NCBI RefSeq assembly: GCF_014873535.1
Contig: NZ_JADBEF010000001.1
Span: 682,001 to 746,000 of the forward strand
DNA: 64,000 nucleotides
Direction: 5' to 3'
DNA from: Nonomuraea africana
Lineage (GTDB): Bacteria > Actinomycetota > Actinomycetes > Streptosporangiales > Streptosporangiaceae
The notes beneath the pieces are model-generated. The model was not told where the DNA came from and ran no database searches. It was given only the letters and a program-made list of their open reading frames with translations. The translations under genes were made by a program, and so were the position numbers. This document shows positions 1 through 9,785 of this stretch, piece after piece; position 1 is the first letter of the stretch, and the number at the start of each line of letters is the position of its first letter.

Positions 1-2
1 TC

Positions 3-344
3 GCTCGTATCGAGCGCAAGGGCCTCAAGATCGCGGCCATGGAGCTGCGCCACCTCGACGCCGAGACCGCCAAGGTCCACTACGCCGAGCACTCCGAGCG
101 GCCGTTCTTCGGCGAGCTGGTGGAGTTCATCACCTCCGCGCCGCTGGTGGCGCTGGTGGTCGAGGGCCCGCGCGCGATCGAGGCCTTCCGCTCGCTGGCC
201 GGTCTGACGGACCCGGTGAAGTCGGCTCCCGGCACGATCCGCGGCGACCACGCGCTGGAGATCGGCGAGAACGTCGTCCACGGCTCCGACTCGCCCGAGT
301 CCGCCGCGCGCGAGATCAAGATCTTCTTCCCGGACCGCTTCTGA
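3..344 (+). CDS. ndk: Nucleoside diphosphate kinase, C-terminal part (cut by window start)
   Basis: This is the last ~113 residues of nucleoside diphosphate kinase, the cytosolic enzyme that passes the gamma phosphate of ATP to other NDPs. The reading frame is open from base 3, so the true start lies upstream of the window. The family signature around the phospho-histidine, [10 protein letters not shown], is present near the end, as are the SERPFF and GTIRGDHA segments. The usual length is ~137 residues, so only about 25 are missing. The gene is followed by a strong terminator and is not in an operon with mreB, which lies almost 1 kb further on. Confidence 0.95.
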   Translation, partial: ARIERKGLKIAAMELRHLDAETAKVHYAEHSERPFFGELVEFITSAPLVALVVEGPRAIEAFRSLAGLTDPVKSAPGTIRGDHALEIGENVVHGSDSPESAAREIKIFFPDRF

Positions 345-357
345 CGGTCCCCTCCGC

Positions 358-392
358 GCCGGCCCCGCTTTCTGTGGGGTCGGCGTTTTTTG
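358..392 (+). terminator. Rho-independent terminator after ndk
   Basis: A 9-bp stem (GCCGGCCCC pairing with GGGGTCGGC, one G-U pair) with a 9-base loop is followed by a run of T residues. It lies 14 bases after the ndk stop codon. Confidence 0.85.
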
Positions 393-639
393 TTTTGTAC
401 GGCAAGCCCGGCTCGAGCGCCGACGCCCGTCACCGGCTGAGGTCTGTCCAGGGGACGCTCCTCGGGATCCGCCGGCCGGGCGCCGCCACGGACCACGCCA
501 AATCGGCCCCACGCCGAACCGGTCACACCCGCCCAAGCCGGTCCCGCGGAGAAGGTCCCATAGCTTCGGACCACGGGTGATCGCGCCCCTCATGCCTCTC
601 CAGGTCCGCTGCTGCCTTGGGCCTCTCCCCAAGTGGAGG

Positions 640-1085
640 GGCTGAGGGTCTGGGACTCATGAGAGGGCGGCTGAGGGCGGTCGCAGGTGTGCGAGGAGGA
701 CGCGGGGTGTAAGGGGTTCGGAGAGAGTGGGCGGGCTCGTGGAGTGTCGGGGCTGAGGGCGGTCGTGGGGCTGCGAGAGAGTGGGTTGAGCCACGGGTCC
801 TGGAGCGGGCGGGTTGAGGGGTTTCAGGGTTCGGGAGACGGCGGGTTGAAAGACGCGGGTGTCCCGAGACGGCGGGTTGAAAGACGCGGGTGTCCCGAGA
901 CGGCGGGTTGAAAGACGCGGGTGTCCCGAGACGGCGGGTTGAAAGACGCGGGTGTCCCGAGACGGCGGGTTGAAAGACGCGGGTGTCCCGGAGCGGGCGG
1001 GTCGAAGGGCGCGGGGGCCGTAGTGGGCGGGCTGAGGGTTCGGGGGTCTCCTCCGGGGTTCTGAGGGAGGGGTTCGGGGTGGGTT
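640..1085. repeat. G-skewed degenerate repeat block in the ndk-mreB intergenic region
   Basis: The 966 bases between ndk and mreB hold no convincing gene. From about 640 to 1085 the plus strand is strongly G-rich and built from imperfect copies of phrases such as GGGCTGAGGG and GCGGGTTGA, with a perfect 31-bp tandem array at its centre (listed separately). Open frames on the minus strand here are repetitive Pro/Arg/Ser translations of the repeat and are not genes. The 100 bases before mreB are AT-richer (GATTCGAATGCG, TAATTATTCG) and probably hold its promoter. Confidence 0.75.
835..989. repeat. Five perfect tandem copies of a 31-bp unit
   Basis: Units start at 835, 866, 897, 928 and 959 and are identical over all 31 bases (each begins GAGACGGCGGG and ends GGTGTCCC). 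There are no variable spacers, so this is a minisatellite and not a CRISPR array. Partial, diverged units flank it on both sides. Because 31 is not a multiple of three, translation cycles through all frames, which argues against a coding role. Confidence 0.95.
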
Positions 1086-1310
1086 TTGGGTGGGGATTAA
1101 GGTCTTCGATTGCTGGATGACCTTGCTCGTATGCGATCCCCTTCCCCCACCCCCCGCCTGGGGTTTTGTGGGCAAACTGGTGGTGGGGAAGAGGCGGCAA
1201 CTTTTTGGTGGGGCTCGGGGCTCATTGCGCTCGCAGATGGGTACGTCACGTTACGATTCGAATGCGATCCGTAATTATTCGCGAACGACGTTACGGAAGG
1301 CTCGTTCCCC

Positions 1311-2342
1311 ATGGGCAGCAAGCTCGCCTTTCTCGGCCGCGACATGGCGGTCGACCTCGGCACCGCCAACACGTTGGTATACGTGCGTGGCCGCGGAATC
1401 GTGCTCAACGAGCCGTCCGTCGTCGCGATCAACACCACCACGGGCAAGATCGTGGCGGTGGGGATCGAGGCCAAGCGCATGATCGGCCGCACGCCGGGCA
1501 ACATCGTCGCCGTGCGACCACTCAAAGACGGGGTGATCGCCGACTTCGACGTCACCGAACGCATGTTGCGCTACTTCATCCAGCGCGTCCACAAACGCCG
1601 TCACTTCGCCAAGCCGCGCATCATCATCGCCGTGCCCAGTGGCATCACCGGCGTCGAGCAGCGCGCGGTGAAGGAGGCCGGCTACCAGGCGGGGGCGCGC
1701 AAGGTCTACATCATCGAGGAGCCCATGGCTGCCGCGATCGGCGCCGGGCTGCCCGTGCACGAGCCGACCGGCAACATGGTCGTCGACATCGGCGGCGGCA
1801 CCACCGAGGTGGCGATCATCTCGATGGGCGGCGTGGTGACCAGCCAGTCGATCAGAGTCGGCGGCGACGAGCTCGATCAGGCGGTGATCACCTTCGCCAA
1901 GAAGGAGCACTCCCTGATGCTCGGCGAGCGAACCGCCGAGGAGATCAAGATGGCGATCGGCTCCGCCCGTCCCTCCGACGACGAGTTCCACGCCGAGATC
2001 CGCGGGCGCGACCTGGTGAGCGGGTTGCCGAAGACGATCGTGGTGTCCGCCGCGGAGATCAGGAAGGCGATCGAGGAGCAGGTCAACTCCATCGTCGACG
2101 CGGTGAAGACCACGCTCGACAAGTGCCCGCCCGAGCTGTCGGGTGACCTCATGGACCGCGGCATCGCCCTGACCGGCGGCGGCGCGCTGCTCAAGGGGCT
2201 CGACGAGCGGCTGCGAGACGAGACGGGCATGCCGGTCCACCTGGTGGAGAACCCTCTCGACTCGGTCGCGCTCGGCTCGGGCAAGTGCGTGGAGGAGTTC
2301 GAGGACCTCAGCTCCGTGCTCGTCCCGGAACCGCGTCACTGA
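1311..2342 (+). CDS. mreB: Rod-shape determining protein MreB
   Basis: Bacterial actin homologue of 343 residues that polymerises on the inner face of the membrane and guides lateral or spore-wall peptidoglycan synthesis. The phosphate-1 loop DLGTANT (15-21), the phosphate-2 loop DIGGGTTE (159-166) and a late [11 protein letters not shown] adenosine motif are all present, and length is normal for the family. The ATG at 1311 has a GGAAGG stretch about 12 bases upstream. It is the first gene of a tightly packed operon mreB-mreC-mreD-pbp2-rodA; mreC starts one base after its stop codon. In mycelial actinobacteria MreB typically acts in spore-wall thickening, so a sporulating organism is plausible. 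Confidence 0.97.
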   Translation: MGSKLAFLGRDMAVDLGTANTLVYVRGRGIVLNEPSVVAINTTTGKIVAVGIEAKRMIGRTPGNIVAVRPLKDGVIADFDVTERMLRYFIQRVHKRRHFAKPRIIIAVPSGITGVEQRAVKEAGYQAGARKVYIIEEPMAAAIGAGLPVHEPTGNMVVDIGGGTTEVAIISMGGVVTSQSIRVGGDELDQAVITFAKKEHSLMLGERTAEEIKMAIGSARPSDDEFHAEIRGRDLVSGLPKTIVVSAAEIRKAIEEQVNSIVDAVKTTLDKCPPELSGDLMDRGIALTGGGALLKGLDERLRDETGMPVHLVENPLDSVALGSGKCVEEFEDLSSVLVPEPRH

Positions 2343-2343
2343 G

Positions 2344-3222
2344 ATGAGGGACACGCGCCGGGCCCGGCTCATTCTCGGCCTGCTGCTCACCGTCGCTCTG
2401 GTCGTCCTGACCGTCGACCACCGCACGGGGCAGAGTTCGCCGCTGGGACCCGTGCGCGGGGCGGGGGCGTCGCTGTTCGGCACGGCCGAGCAGGTCGTCA
2501 CCGGCATCACGCGTCCTGTGGGTGAGTTCGTCAGCGCCGTCGCCGGCTCCCTCGGCGCGCAGCGCAGGATCGAGGAGCTGGAGGCGCAGAACGCGAAGCT
2601 CCGCGCCGACCTGGCGACAGGCACCCTCGACAAGGCCCGCTCGGCCGAGCTGCGCAGGCTGCTCGGTAGCTCGCAACGCGGTGGCTTCACGGTCGTCACC
2701 GGCAGCGTGATCGCCCGCAGGGGCCATCCGGGGTTCGAGGACGCGGTCGAGATCGACGCCGGCACCGACGACGGGGTGCGGCCCGAGATGACCGTCCTCA
2801 ACGCCGACGGCCTGGTCGGCAGGGTGGTGCAGGCCTCGTCCAGGACGTCGACCGTGGTGCTGCTGAGCGACCCCGCCTCCTCGGCGGGCGCGCGGCTGGA
2901 GAGAGGCAACGAGATCGGCGTGATCAACGGCGTGGGCGAGTACGGCAGGCTGGTGCGCTTCCGGCTGCTCGACTCGACCGCGCAGCTCACGCCCGGCACC
3001 CGCATCGTCAGCTTCGGCTCGCAGCGCGGCGTGCCGTACGTGCCGGGGGTGCCGATCGGCGTGATCGAGCGGGTGGAGGCGACGCCGGGGGAGCTGACCC
3101 GCATCGCCTACGTGCGCCCCTTCGCCGACCTCAGCGCGCTCGACGTGGTGGGCGTCGTGGTGTCCGTGCCCCAGCGCGACCCGCGTGACGCGGTGCTGCC
3201 CATCAAGGACGGCAAGCGGTGA
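2344..3222 (+). CDS. mreC: Rod-shape determining protein MreC
   Basis: A 292-residue membrane-anchored partner of MreB. Residues ~7-24 form the single transmembrane anchor, ~67-95 a coiled coil (RRIEELEAQNAKL), and the rest the beta-rich MreC domain facing the cell exterior. The ATG lies one base after the mreB stop and the gene ends within the start of mreD, so translation is probably coupled through the operon. Sequence order, size and position between mreB and mreD make the call secure. Confidence 0.94.
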   Translation: MRDTRRARLILGLLLTVALVVLTVDHRTGQSSPLGPVRGAGASLFGTAEQVVTGITRPVGEFVSAVAGSLGAQRRIEELEAQNAKLRADLATGTLDKARSAELRRLLGSSQRGGFTVVTGSVIARRGHPGFEDAVEIDAGTDDGVRPEMTVLNADGLVGRVVQASSRTSTVVLLSDPASSAGARLERGNEIGVINGVGEYGRLVRFRLLDSTAQLTPGTRIVSFGSQRGVPYVPGVPIGVIERVEATPGELTRIAYVRPFADLSALDVVGVVVSVPQRDPRDAVLPIKDGKR

Positions 3223-3683
3223 TGGCCGTGCTCGCGGTGATCGCCGCCCTGCTGCTCCAGCTGACCGTCGTCAACAGGCTGTCGCTGCCCGCGGGCGGCG
3301 TGCCCGACCTGGTGCTGCTGGTCCTGATCGGGGTGGCGCTGTCCAGGGGGCCCGCCGCGGGAGCGGTGATCGGGTTCAGCGCGGGCGTCCTGGTCGACCT
3401 GACGCCGCCGACGGCGCACGTGCTCGGGCAGTACGCCTTCGTCTACGCCCTGATCGGCTACCTGGCCGGGCGCGGGATCGGCGGGCCGGTCTGGACCGTC
3501 GTGCTCTGCGTGCTGGCGGCTCCGCTGCTGGCCGCCGGGGTGGCCTGGCTGATCGCCGATCCGCGAGTCTCGAGCCCGGCGCTCGCGCTGACGCTGCCCG
3601 TCACCACGGTCTACTCCCTGCTGCTGGCGCCCGTGGTCGTCTGGCTGGTGGCGGGGGACAGGGCGCGGGGGGTCCTGGCGTGA
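3219..3683 (+). CDS. mreD: Rod-shape determining membrane protein MreD
   Basis: A 154-residue, almost wholly hydrophobic protein with about five membrane spans, matching MreD, the integral membrane part of the elongation complex. The GTG at 3219 overlaps the mreC stop (GTGA); an ATG immediately follows and could be used instead. The 3' end overlaps the GTG of the penicillin-binding protein in the same way. Sequence conservation is low in this family, so the call leans on hydrophobicity and operon position. Confidence 0.9.
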   Translation: MMAVLAVIAALLLQLTVVNRLSLPAGGVPDLVLLVLIGVALSRGPAAGAVIGFSAGVLVDLTPPTAHVLGQYAFVYALIGYLAGRGIGGPVWTVVLCVLAAPLLAAGVAWLIADPRVSSPALALTLPVTTVYSLLLAPVVVWLVAGDRARGVLA

Positions 3684-5713
3684 TCCGCATGCGCACGCGG
3701 CTCGTCGTGCTCCACGTGCTGGTCATCACGATGCTCGTGGTGCTGTCCGTACGGCTGTGGCAGGTCCAGATGATGCGCGGCGCCGAGTTCGTCAGCGCCG
3801 CGACCGAGACCAGGACGAGAGCCGTCGTCGTGCCCGCCGTGCGCGGGCAGATCCTCGACGCCTCGGGCCGGCCGCTGGTGCGCAACAGGACCGCGCTGGT
3901 GGTGTCGGTGGACAGGACCGAGCTCATCAGGATGAAGGACGGCGGCGCGGCCGTGCTCAAGCGGCTGTCGGAGGTGCTCGGCAGCCCGGTCAAGCTGCTG
4001 GTGCGGCGTCTCACGCCGTGCGGTCCGAAGGTGACCAGGCCGTGCTGGCCGGGCTCGCCGTACCAGCCGATCCCGATCGACCTGAAGGCCACCACGCGCG
4101 AGGCGCTGCAGATCCTGGAGCGCCAGGAGGAGTTCCCCGGCGTGACGGCCGAGGTGCAGGCCGTACGGGAGTACCCGGGAGGGAAGGCCGGCGCGCAGAT
4201 GCTCGGCTACCTCCAGCCGGTCACCCAGGACGAGCTGAACAGACGCGCGGGCCTGAAGGCCGCCTTCTCCGGTGTCGACCTGGTCGGCCGTGACGGCCTG
4301 GAGGCGATCTACGACCACTACCTGCGCGGGACGCCGGGGCTGCGGCGGGTGCAGGTCGACAGGATGGGCAAGGCGCTCGGCGTGGAGCAGCAGGTGGCGC
4401 CGATCCCCGGCGACACGCTGATCACCAGTATCGACGCGCGGGTGCAGAAAATCGTGGAGAAGGCCGTGGACGGGGCGATGAAGAAGGCCCCGAAGGCCGA
4501 CGGCGCCGCGGGCGTCGTGCTCGACGCGCGCACCGGCAGGGTGGTGGCGCTGGCCAGCGCGCCCGGCTACGACCCCGCCATCTGGACAGGGGGCATCTCC
4601 GAGAACGAGTACCAGCGCCTGCTGTCGGAGCGCGCGGGCAAGCCGCTGATCTCGCGGGCCATCAAGGGGGAGTTCGCGCCGGGCTCGACGTTCAAGGTGT
4701 CGTCGGTGTCGGCGATGCTGCGCGCGGGATATCCGCTGAAGGGCACCTACAGCTGTCCCGGCTCCTTCATGGTCGGCAGCCGGTCGTTCAGCAACTTCCG
4801 CGGCATCGGGCTGGGCTCGCTGACGCTGCACACCGCCCTGGTGAGGTCGTGTGACACGATCTTCTACAAGGCCGCCTACGAGCAGTGGCTCAAGGACGGC
4901 GGCCTGCGGCCGAAGACGCCGCCGAAGGAGCGCTTCGCCAACATGGCCAGGGCCTTCGGGTTCGGCCGTCCGACGGGCATCGACCTGCCGGGCGAGTCGC
5001 CAGGGCGCATCCCCGACCGCACGTGGAAGAAGAACCTGTGGGCGGCCACGAGCGCCGACAACTGCCGCAGGGCGCGCACCGGCTACCCGGAGGTCGCCGA
5101 CAAGTCTCGAGCCGCCTTCCTCAAGCGGCTGGCCTACGAGAACTGCCTGGAGGGCTACCTGCTGCGTCCGGGTGACGCGGCCAACTTCTCCATCGGGCAG
5201 GGCGACGTGCTGGTCACGCCGCTGCAGCTGGCCACCGCCTACATGGCGCTGGTCAGCGACGGCAGGCTGCGCAGCCCCAGGATCGGATGGGCGCTGGTAC
5301 GGCCGGGCGGCAAGGTGGTCAAGCACATCGACGTCCCCGTCACGGGGAAGCTGCCGCTGAGCCCGCACGAGCGGGCCTACATCAAGAACGCCCTCAGCCA
5401 GGTGGCCTCCGACGGCACCGCGGCGGGCGCGTTCTCGGGGTTCCCGATGAACAAGGTGAAGGTCGGCGGCAAGACCGGCACCGCCGAGGTGTGGGGCAAG
5501 GCGGACACCTCCTGGTTCGCCTCGTTCGCGCCGACCGCCAGGCCGCGGTTCGTCGTCGTGGTGATGGTGTCGCAGGGCGGCATGGGCGGGTCCACGGCGG
5601 CGCCCGCCGTGCGGGAGATCTACGAGGGCATCTACGGCCTCAAGGGCAAGCCGCCCGCGATGCCCGACACCAAGCTGCCGACGATCAGGAGTGACGGCAC
5701 GGTGGCGCGATGA
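3680..5713 (+). CDS. Penicillin-binding protein 2, elongation-type transpeptidase
   Basis: A 677-residue class B penicillin-binding protein that crosslinks peptidoglycan together with RodA. It has an N-terminal membrane anchor (~10-28), the non-catalytic dimerisation domain, and a transpeptidase domain with the active-site serine in STFK (336-339), SCD (390-392) in place of the usual SxN, and KTG (598-600). I start it at GTG 3680, overlapping the mreD stop; the open frame continues 5' of this but that part is antisense-like shadow of mreC/mreD. The rodA ATG overlaps its stop codon. The gene corresponds to mrdA/pbpA of other bacteria. Confidence 0.94.
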   Translation: MIRMRTRLVVLHVLVITMLVVLSVRLWQVQMMRGAEFVSAATETRTRAVVVPAVRGQILDASGRPLVRNRTALVVSVDRTELIRMKDGGAAVLKRLSEVLGSPVKLLVRRLTPCGPKVTRPCWPGSPYQPIPIDLKATTREALQILERQEEFPGVTAEVQAVREYPGGKAGAQMLGYLQPVTQDELNRRAGLKAAFSGVDLVGRDGLEAIYDHYLRGTPGLRRVQVDRMGKALGVEQQVAPIPGDTLITSIDARVQKIVEKAVDGAMKKAPKADGAAGVVLDARTGRVVALASAPGYDPAIWTGGISENEYQRLLSERAGKPLISRAIKGEFAPGSTFKVSSVSAMLRAGYPLKGTYSCPGSFMVGSRSFSNFRGIGLGSLTLHTALVRSCDTIFYKAAYEQWLKDGGLRPKTPPKERFANMARAFGFGRPTGIDLPGESPGRIPDRTWKKNLWAATSADNCRRARTGYPEVADKSRAAFLKRLAYENCLEGYLLRPGDAANFSIGQGDVLVTPLQLATAYMALVSDGRLRSPRIGWALVRPGGKVVKHIDVPVTGKLPLSPHERAYIKNALSQVASDGTAAGAFSGFPMNKVKVGGKTGTAEVWGKADTSWFASFAPTARPRFVVVVMVSQGGMGGSTAAPAVREIYEGIYGLKGKPPAMPDTKLPTIRSDGTVAR

Positions 5714-6870
5714 CGGACCGCACGCTCCTCGCCCGCCGTCCCTTCACCACTCGCGCGGTGGGCGCGCACTCGGCCATGGGGCGTCTCGACTGGGTGATGC
5801 TGGTGGCCGTCGCCGCGCTGTGCGTGATCGGCGCGCTGCTGGTGTGGTCCTCGACCCGCACCTGGGCGGCCGGGTCCACGGGTCTGGTCAAGAAGCACAT
5901 GCTCAACCTGGCGATCGGCGCGGTCCTGTGCGGGCTGGCGTCGATGGTCGACCACCGGCTGCTGCGGGCCTGGGCGCCGCTGGTGTACCTGGTGACGCTG
6001 GTCGGGCTGGTGCTGGTGGTGACGCCCGTCGGCACCACCGTCAACGGGTCGCACTCGTGGATCATGCTGGGTGGCGGGTTCGCCATCCAGCCGTCGGAGT
6101 TCGCCAAGCTCGGCCTGGTGGTGATCCTGCCCATGCTGCTGGCCCAGCCGGCGGAGGGCACCGACCGGCCGCGCGGGCTCGACGTGGTGCTCTGTCTGCT
6201 GGCGGCGGTGGTGACCATGGGCCTGGTCATGCTGCAGCCCGACCTCGGCACCACGCTGGTGCTGGCGGTGATCACCGCGGGCGCGCTCGTCATCGGCGGC
6301 GTGCGGAAGCGGTGGATCGTGCTGCTGGCCTTCGCCGTGGTGGCCGCCGGGGCGCTGGTGTGGCTGCTCGACCTGCTGGAGCCGTACCAGGTCGCCCGGT
6401 TCACCGCCTTCCTCGATCCCAGCGTCGACCCCCGAGGGGTCGGCTACAACAGCACGCAGTCGCTCATCGCGATCGGCTCCGGCGAGCTGTTCGGCAAGGG
6501 GCTGTTCGAGGGCGGCCAGACGACCGGCAGGTTCGTCCCCGAGCAGCACACCGACTTCATCTTCACGGTGGCGGGCGAGGAGTTCGGCTATCTCGGCTCC
6601 GTCACGCTCGTGGCGCTGCTCGGCGTGGTGCTGCTGCGCGGGCTGCACATCGCCAGGCAGTGCGACGACCGCTTCGGCGCGCTGGTGGCGGGCACGATCG
6701 TGTGCTGGCTGGCCTTCCAGACGTTCGTGAACATCGGGATGACGGTCGGGATCATGCCGATCACCGGGCTGCCGCTGCCGTTCGTCTCCTACGGCGGCAC
6801 CTCCACCTTCGCCAACCTGATGGCCGTCGGGCTGCTGCAGGCGATCCGGATCAGGGAGCAGTCCTTCTAA
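5710..6870 (+). CDS. rodA: RodA/FtsW/SpoVE family peptidoglycan glycosyltransferase
   Basis: A 386-residue SEDS-family protein with about ten membrane spans. Family hallmarks include the NGSHSWI loop, FQPSEFAKL-like IQPSEFAKLGL, LQPDLGT and the late VSYGGTS segment. Such proteins polymerise glycan strands from lipid II and work with the class B PBP encoded immediately upstream. The start overlaps the PBP stop as ATGA. It closes the mre operon; the next gene begins 20 bases downstream with a different function. RodA is favoured over FtsW because of the mre context. Confidence 0.93.
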   Translation: MTDRTLLARRPFTTRAVGAHSAMGRLDWVMLVAVAALCVIGALLVWSSTRTWAAGSTGLVKKHMLNLAIGAVLCGLASMVDHRLLRAWAPLVYLVTLVGLVLVVTPVGTTVNGSHSWIMLGGGFAIQPSEFAKLGLVVILPMLLAQPAEGTDRPRGLDVVLCLLAAVVTMGLVMLQPDLGTTLVLAVITAGALVIGGVRKRWIVLLAFAVVAAGALVWLLDLLEPYQVARFTAFLDPSVDPRGVGYNSTQSLIAIGSGELFGKGLFEGGQTTGRFVPEQHTDFIFTVAGEEFGYLGSVTLVALLGVVLLRGLHIARQCDDRFGALVAGTIVCWLAFQTFVNIGMTVGIMPITGLPLPFVSYGGTSTFANLMAVGLLQAIRIREQSF

Positions 6871-6890
6871 CACCGACTACTCTTGGTGTC

Positions 6891-8801
6891 ATGTCTGTCG
6901 AGTCATTGTTCCCACGCCTGGAAGCGCTGCTGCCCAAGGTGCAGAAGCCGATCCAGTACGTCGGGGGTGAGCTCAACTCGACGGTGAAGGACTGGGACGG
7001 GGCCTCCGTGCGCTGGGCGCTGATGTACCCCGACGCCTACGAGGTCGGCCTGCCCAACCAGGGCGTGGCGATTCTCTACGAGATCCTCAACGAGCTGCCC
7101 GACACGCTGGCCGAGCGCACCTACTCGGTCTGGCCCGACCTCGAGGCGCTCATGCGCGCCGAGGGCGTGCCGCAGTTCACCGTCGACGGCCACCGCCCGG
7201 TGCGCGCCTTCGACGTCCTCGGAGTGTCGTTCTCCACCGAGCTGGGCTACACCAACATGCTGACCGCGCTCGACCTGGCGGGCATCCCGCTCGCCGCCGT
7301 CGACCGCGGCGACGACGACCCGATCGTGCTGGCCGGCGGGCATGCCGCCTTCAATCCCGAGCCGATCGCCGACTTCCTCGACGCGGCCGTGCTCGGCGAC
7401 GGCGAGCAGATCGCCATCGCCATCAGCGAGGTCATCCGCGAGTGGAAGTCGGAGGGCAGCCCCGGCGGTCGCGACGAGCTGCTCATGCGGCTGGCCGAGT
7501 CCGGCGGCGTCTACGTGCCCAAGTTCTACGACGTCGAGTACCACCCCGATGGCCGCATCAAGCGCGTCGCGCCCAACCGGCCCAACGTGCCGTGGCGGGT
7601 GCACAAGCACACCGTCATGGACCTCGACGAGTGGCCGTACCCGAAGAAGCCGCTGGTCCCGCTGGCCGAGACGGTGCACGAGCGGTTCAGCGTCGAGATC
7701 TTCCGCGGCTGCACCCGCGGCTGCAGGTTCTGCCAGGCCGGCATGATCACTCGCCCGGTCCGCGAGCGGTCGATCACCACGATCGGCGCCATGGTCGAGA
7801 ACGGCATCCGCGAGTCCGGCTTCAACGAGGTCGGGCTGCTGTCGCTGTCGTCGGCCGACCACTCCGAGATCGGTGAGGTCGCCAAGGGCCTGGCCGACCG
7901 CTACGAGGGCACGAACACCTCGCTCTCGCTGCCGTCGACCAGGGTCGACGCCTTCAACATCGACCTGGCCAACGAGTTCTCGCGCAACGGCCGCCGTTCG
8001 GGCCTGACCTTCGCTCCCGAGGGCGGCTCCGAGCGCATGCGCAAGGTGATCAACAAGATGGTCACCGAGGAAGACCTGATCCGCACCGTCACCACGGCCT
8101 ACAGCCAGGGCTGGCGGCAGGTGAAGCTCTACTTCATGTGCGGCCTGCCCACCGAGCAGGACGAAGACGTGATGGGCATCGCCGACCTGGCCAAGAAGGT
8201 CATCAAGGCGGGCCGCGAGGCCACGGGCTCGCGCGACATCCGCTGCACGGTCTCCATCGGCGGGTTCGTGCCCAAGCCGCACACCCCCTTCCAGTGGGCC
8301 GCGCAGGCCGACCACGAGACCGTCGACCGGCGGCTCAAGGCGCTGCGCGACTCGCTGCGTGGTGACAGGGAGTACGGCAAGGCCATCGGCTACCGCTACC
8401 ACGACGGCAAGCCCTCGATCGTGGAGGGACTGCTCTCGCGCGGCGACCGCAGGGTCGGCGCAATCATCAGGGCGGTCTGGGAGGACGGCGGCCGCTTCGA
8501 CGGCTGGAGCGAGCACTTCTCCTACGAGCGCTGGATGGCGGCCGCGGAGAAGGCGGGGGTCCAGGTCGACTGGTACACCACGCGCGAGCGCGAGGAGAAC
8601 GAGGTCCTTCCGTGGGACCACCTCGACGCGGGTCTCGACCGCGAGTGGCTGTGGCAGGACTGGCAGGACGCCGTCACCGGGTCCGAGGTCGACGACTGCA
8701 GGTGGACACCGTGCTACGACTGCGGCGTCTGCCCGACCATGGGCACCGAGATCCAGATCGGTCCGACAGGTAAGAAACTGCTGCCGCTTACTGTGGTATA
8801 G
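6891..8801 (+). CDS. TIGR03960-type radical SAM protein with N-terminal B12-binding-like region
   Basis: A 636-residue protein of the conserved actinobacterial radical-SAM family usually encoded beside a DUF2344 partner, as here. The cluster motif is C274-x3-C278-x2-C281 (GCTRGCRFCQ), followed by SAM-fold segments GLLSLSSADHSEI and FAPEGGSER; a C-terminal pair of cysteines occurs in CYDCGVCPT. The substrate is not known with certainty. The true start is the ATG at 6891: the frame is open well upstream but overlaps rodA. The downstream DUF2344 gene is ~95 bases away. Confidence 0.9.
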   Translation: MSVESLFPRLEALLPKVQKPIQYVGGELNSTVKDWDGASVRWALMYPDAYEVGLPNQGVAILYEILNELPDTLAERTYSVWPDLEALMRAEGVPQFTVDGHRPVRAFDVLGVSFSTELGYTNMLTALDLAGIPLAAVDRGDDDPIVLAGGHAAFNPEPIADFLDAAVLGDGEQIAIAISEVIREWKSEGSPGGRDELLMRLAESGGVYVPKFYDVEYHPDGRIKRVAPNRPNVPWRVHKHTVMDLDEWPYPKKPLVPLAETVHERFSVEIFRGCTRGCRFCQAGMITRPVRERSITTIGAMVENGIRESGFNEVGLLSLSSADHSEIGEVAKGLADRYEGTNTSLSLPSTRVDAFNIDLANEFSRNGRRSGLTFAPEGGSERMRKVINKMVTEEDLIRTVTTAYSQGWRQVKLYFMCGLPTEQDEDVMGIADLAKKVIKAGREATGSRDIRCTVSIGGFVPKPHTPFQWAAQADHETVDRRLKALRDSLRGDREYGKAIGYRYHDGKPSIVEGLLSRGDRRVGAIIRAVWEDGGRFDGWSEHFSYERWMAAAEKAGVQVDWYTTREREENEVLPWDHLDAGLDREWLWQDWQDAVTGSEVDDCRWTPCYDCGVCPTMGTEIQIGPTGKKLLPLTVV

Positions 8802-8895
8802 ACACGGCCTTATCCTGAGAGCTAAGAAACTCTGACACGGGAAGGAAGACAACGCTCTGAAGCCTGTTCCCGAGGGGCCTCCGCCCGCGCCGACG

Positions 8896-9655
8896 GTGCA
8901 GCGCGTTCGCGTGCGCTACGCCAAGCGCGGTCGCCTGCGCTTCACCAGCCACCGCGACATCTCGCGGGCCGTCGAGAGGGCGGTCCGCCGTGCCGGCATT
9001 CCGGTCGCTTTCAGCGCGGGTTTCTCTCCCCATCCGAAGATCTCCTACGCGGGGGCGGCGCCGACCGGTGTCGCCAGCGAGGCCGAGTATCTCGAGCTCG
9101 GTCTGACCGAGCCGCGCGATCCCGCCAGGATCCGCGCGGAGCTCGACGCCTCGCTTCCTCCCGGCCTCGACGTGATCGACGTCGTCGAGGCGCGTTCGGG
9201 GGCGCTCGCCGACCGGCTGGAGGGATCGGCATGGGAGCTGAGGCTGCCGGGCGCGGACGCCGAGCTCGCACGCGCGGCGGTGGAGAGGTTCCTCGCCGCG
9301 GGCACCGTCGAGGTCGAACGCCTCACCAAGAAGGGGATGCGGCGGTTCGACGCCCGCGAGGCGGTGCTGACACTGGCTTCAGGAGGAACTGCAGCTCAGG
9401 TGCCTGGACAGTCGTGTGTCATACTGCGCATGGTTGTTCGGCACATGACGCCTGCCGTTCGACCCGACGACGTGCTCACGGGCCTGCGCCTTGTGGCCGA
9501 CTTCGCGCCGCCGGTCCCCCCCCGAGGTGACCAGGCTGGCGCAGGGGCCGCTCGACGCGGTAACCGGTGAACCCGCCGACCCGTTCGACCTTGACCGCGA
9601 CACGATGCGCGGCGGCGAAACGGAACCGGCTGGCGCGCACGTCGCCGGTGAATGA
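8896..9655 (+). pseudogene. DUF2344 / TIGR03936 radical-SAM partner protein, frameshifted near its 3' end
   Basis: The protein begins MQRVRVRYAKRGRLRF and carries the family hallmarks FTSHRDISRA, FSPHPKISY and a late PAVRPDDVLTGLR segment. Family members act with the adjacent radical SAM enzyme. A run of eight C at 9516-9523 shifts the frame: as written the protein ends at 9570 with unrelated residues (RGDQAGAGAARRG). Removing one C restores a family-like tail (EVTRLAQGPLDAVTGE, then DPFDLDRDTM) ending at 9655. GTG at 8896 is the only good start after an in-frame stop at 8857. Either a real +1 mutation in a homopolymer or a sequencing error; function with the short tail is possible. Confidence 0.85.
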
Positions 9656-9785
9656 GGAATGTGCTGAGGGCCGCCGTCACTCGTGACAAGGCGGTCCGAT
9701 GAGCCCGTCCCTCATGGACAGGGAAGGCTTTGCGAGCCTCGCACGGTGGCGAGGTTCGGAGGGCTCGACCGCTGACAGGACTTGG

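Noticed and set aside
835..989. CRISPR array
   Set aside because: Units are directly adjacent and identical; there are no variable spacers and no cas genes.
523..1200. Long minus-strand open frames with repeated RVFQPAVSGHPRLSTRRLG-like sequence
   Set aside because: They are translations of the 31-bp tandem repeat in successive frames, with no ribosome binding site and no domain.
1275..3104. 609-codon minus-strand frame opposite mreB-mreC
   Set aside because: Antisense shadow of GC-rich coding sequence; mreB and mreC are certain.
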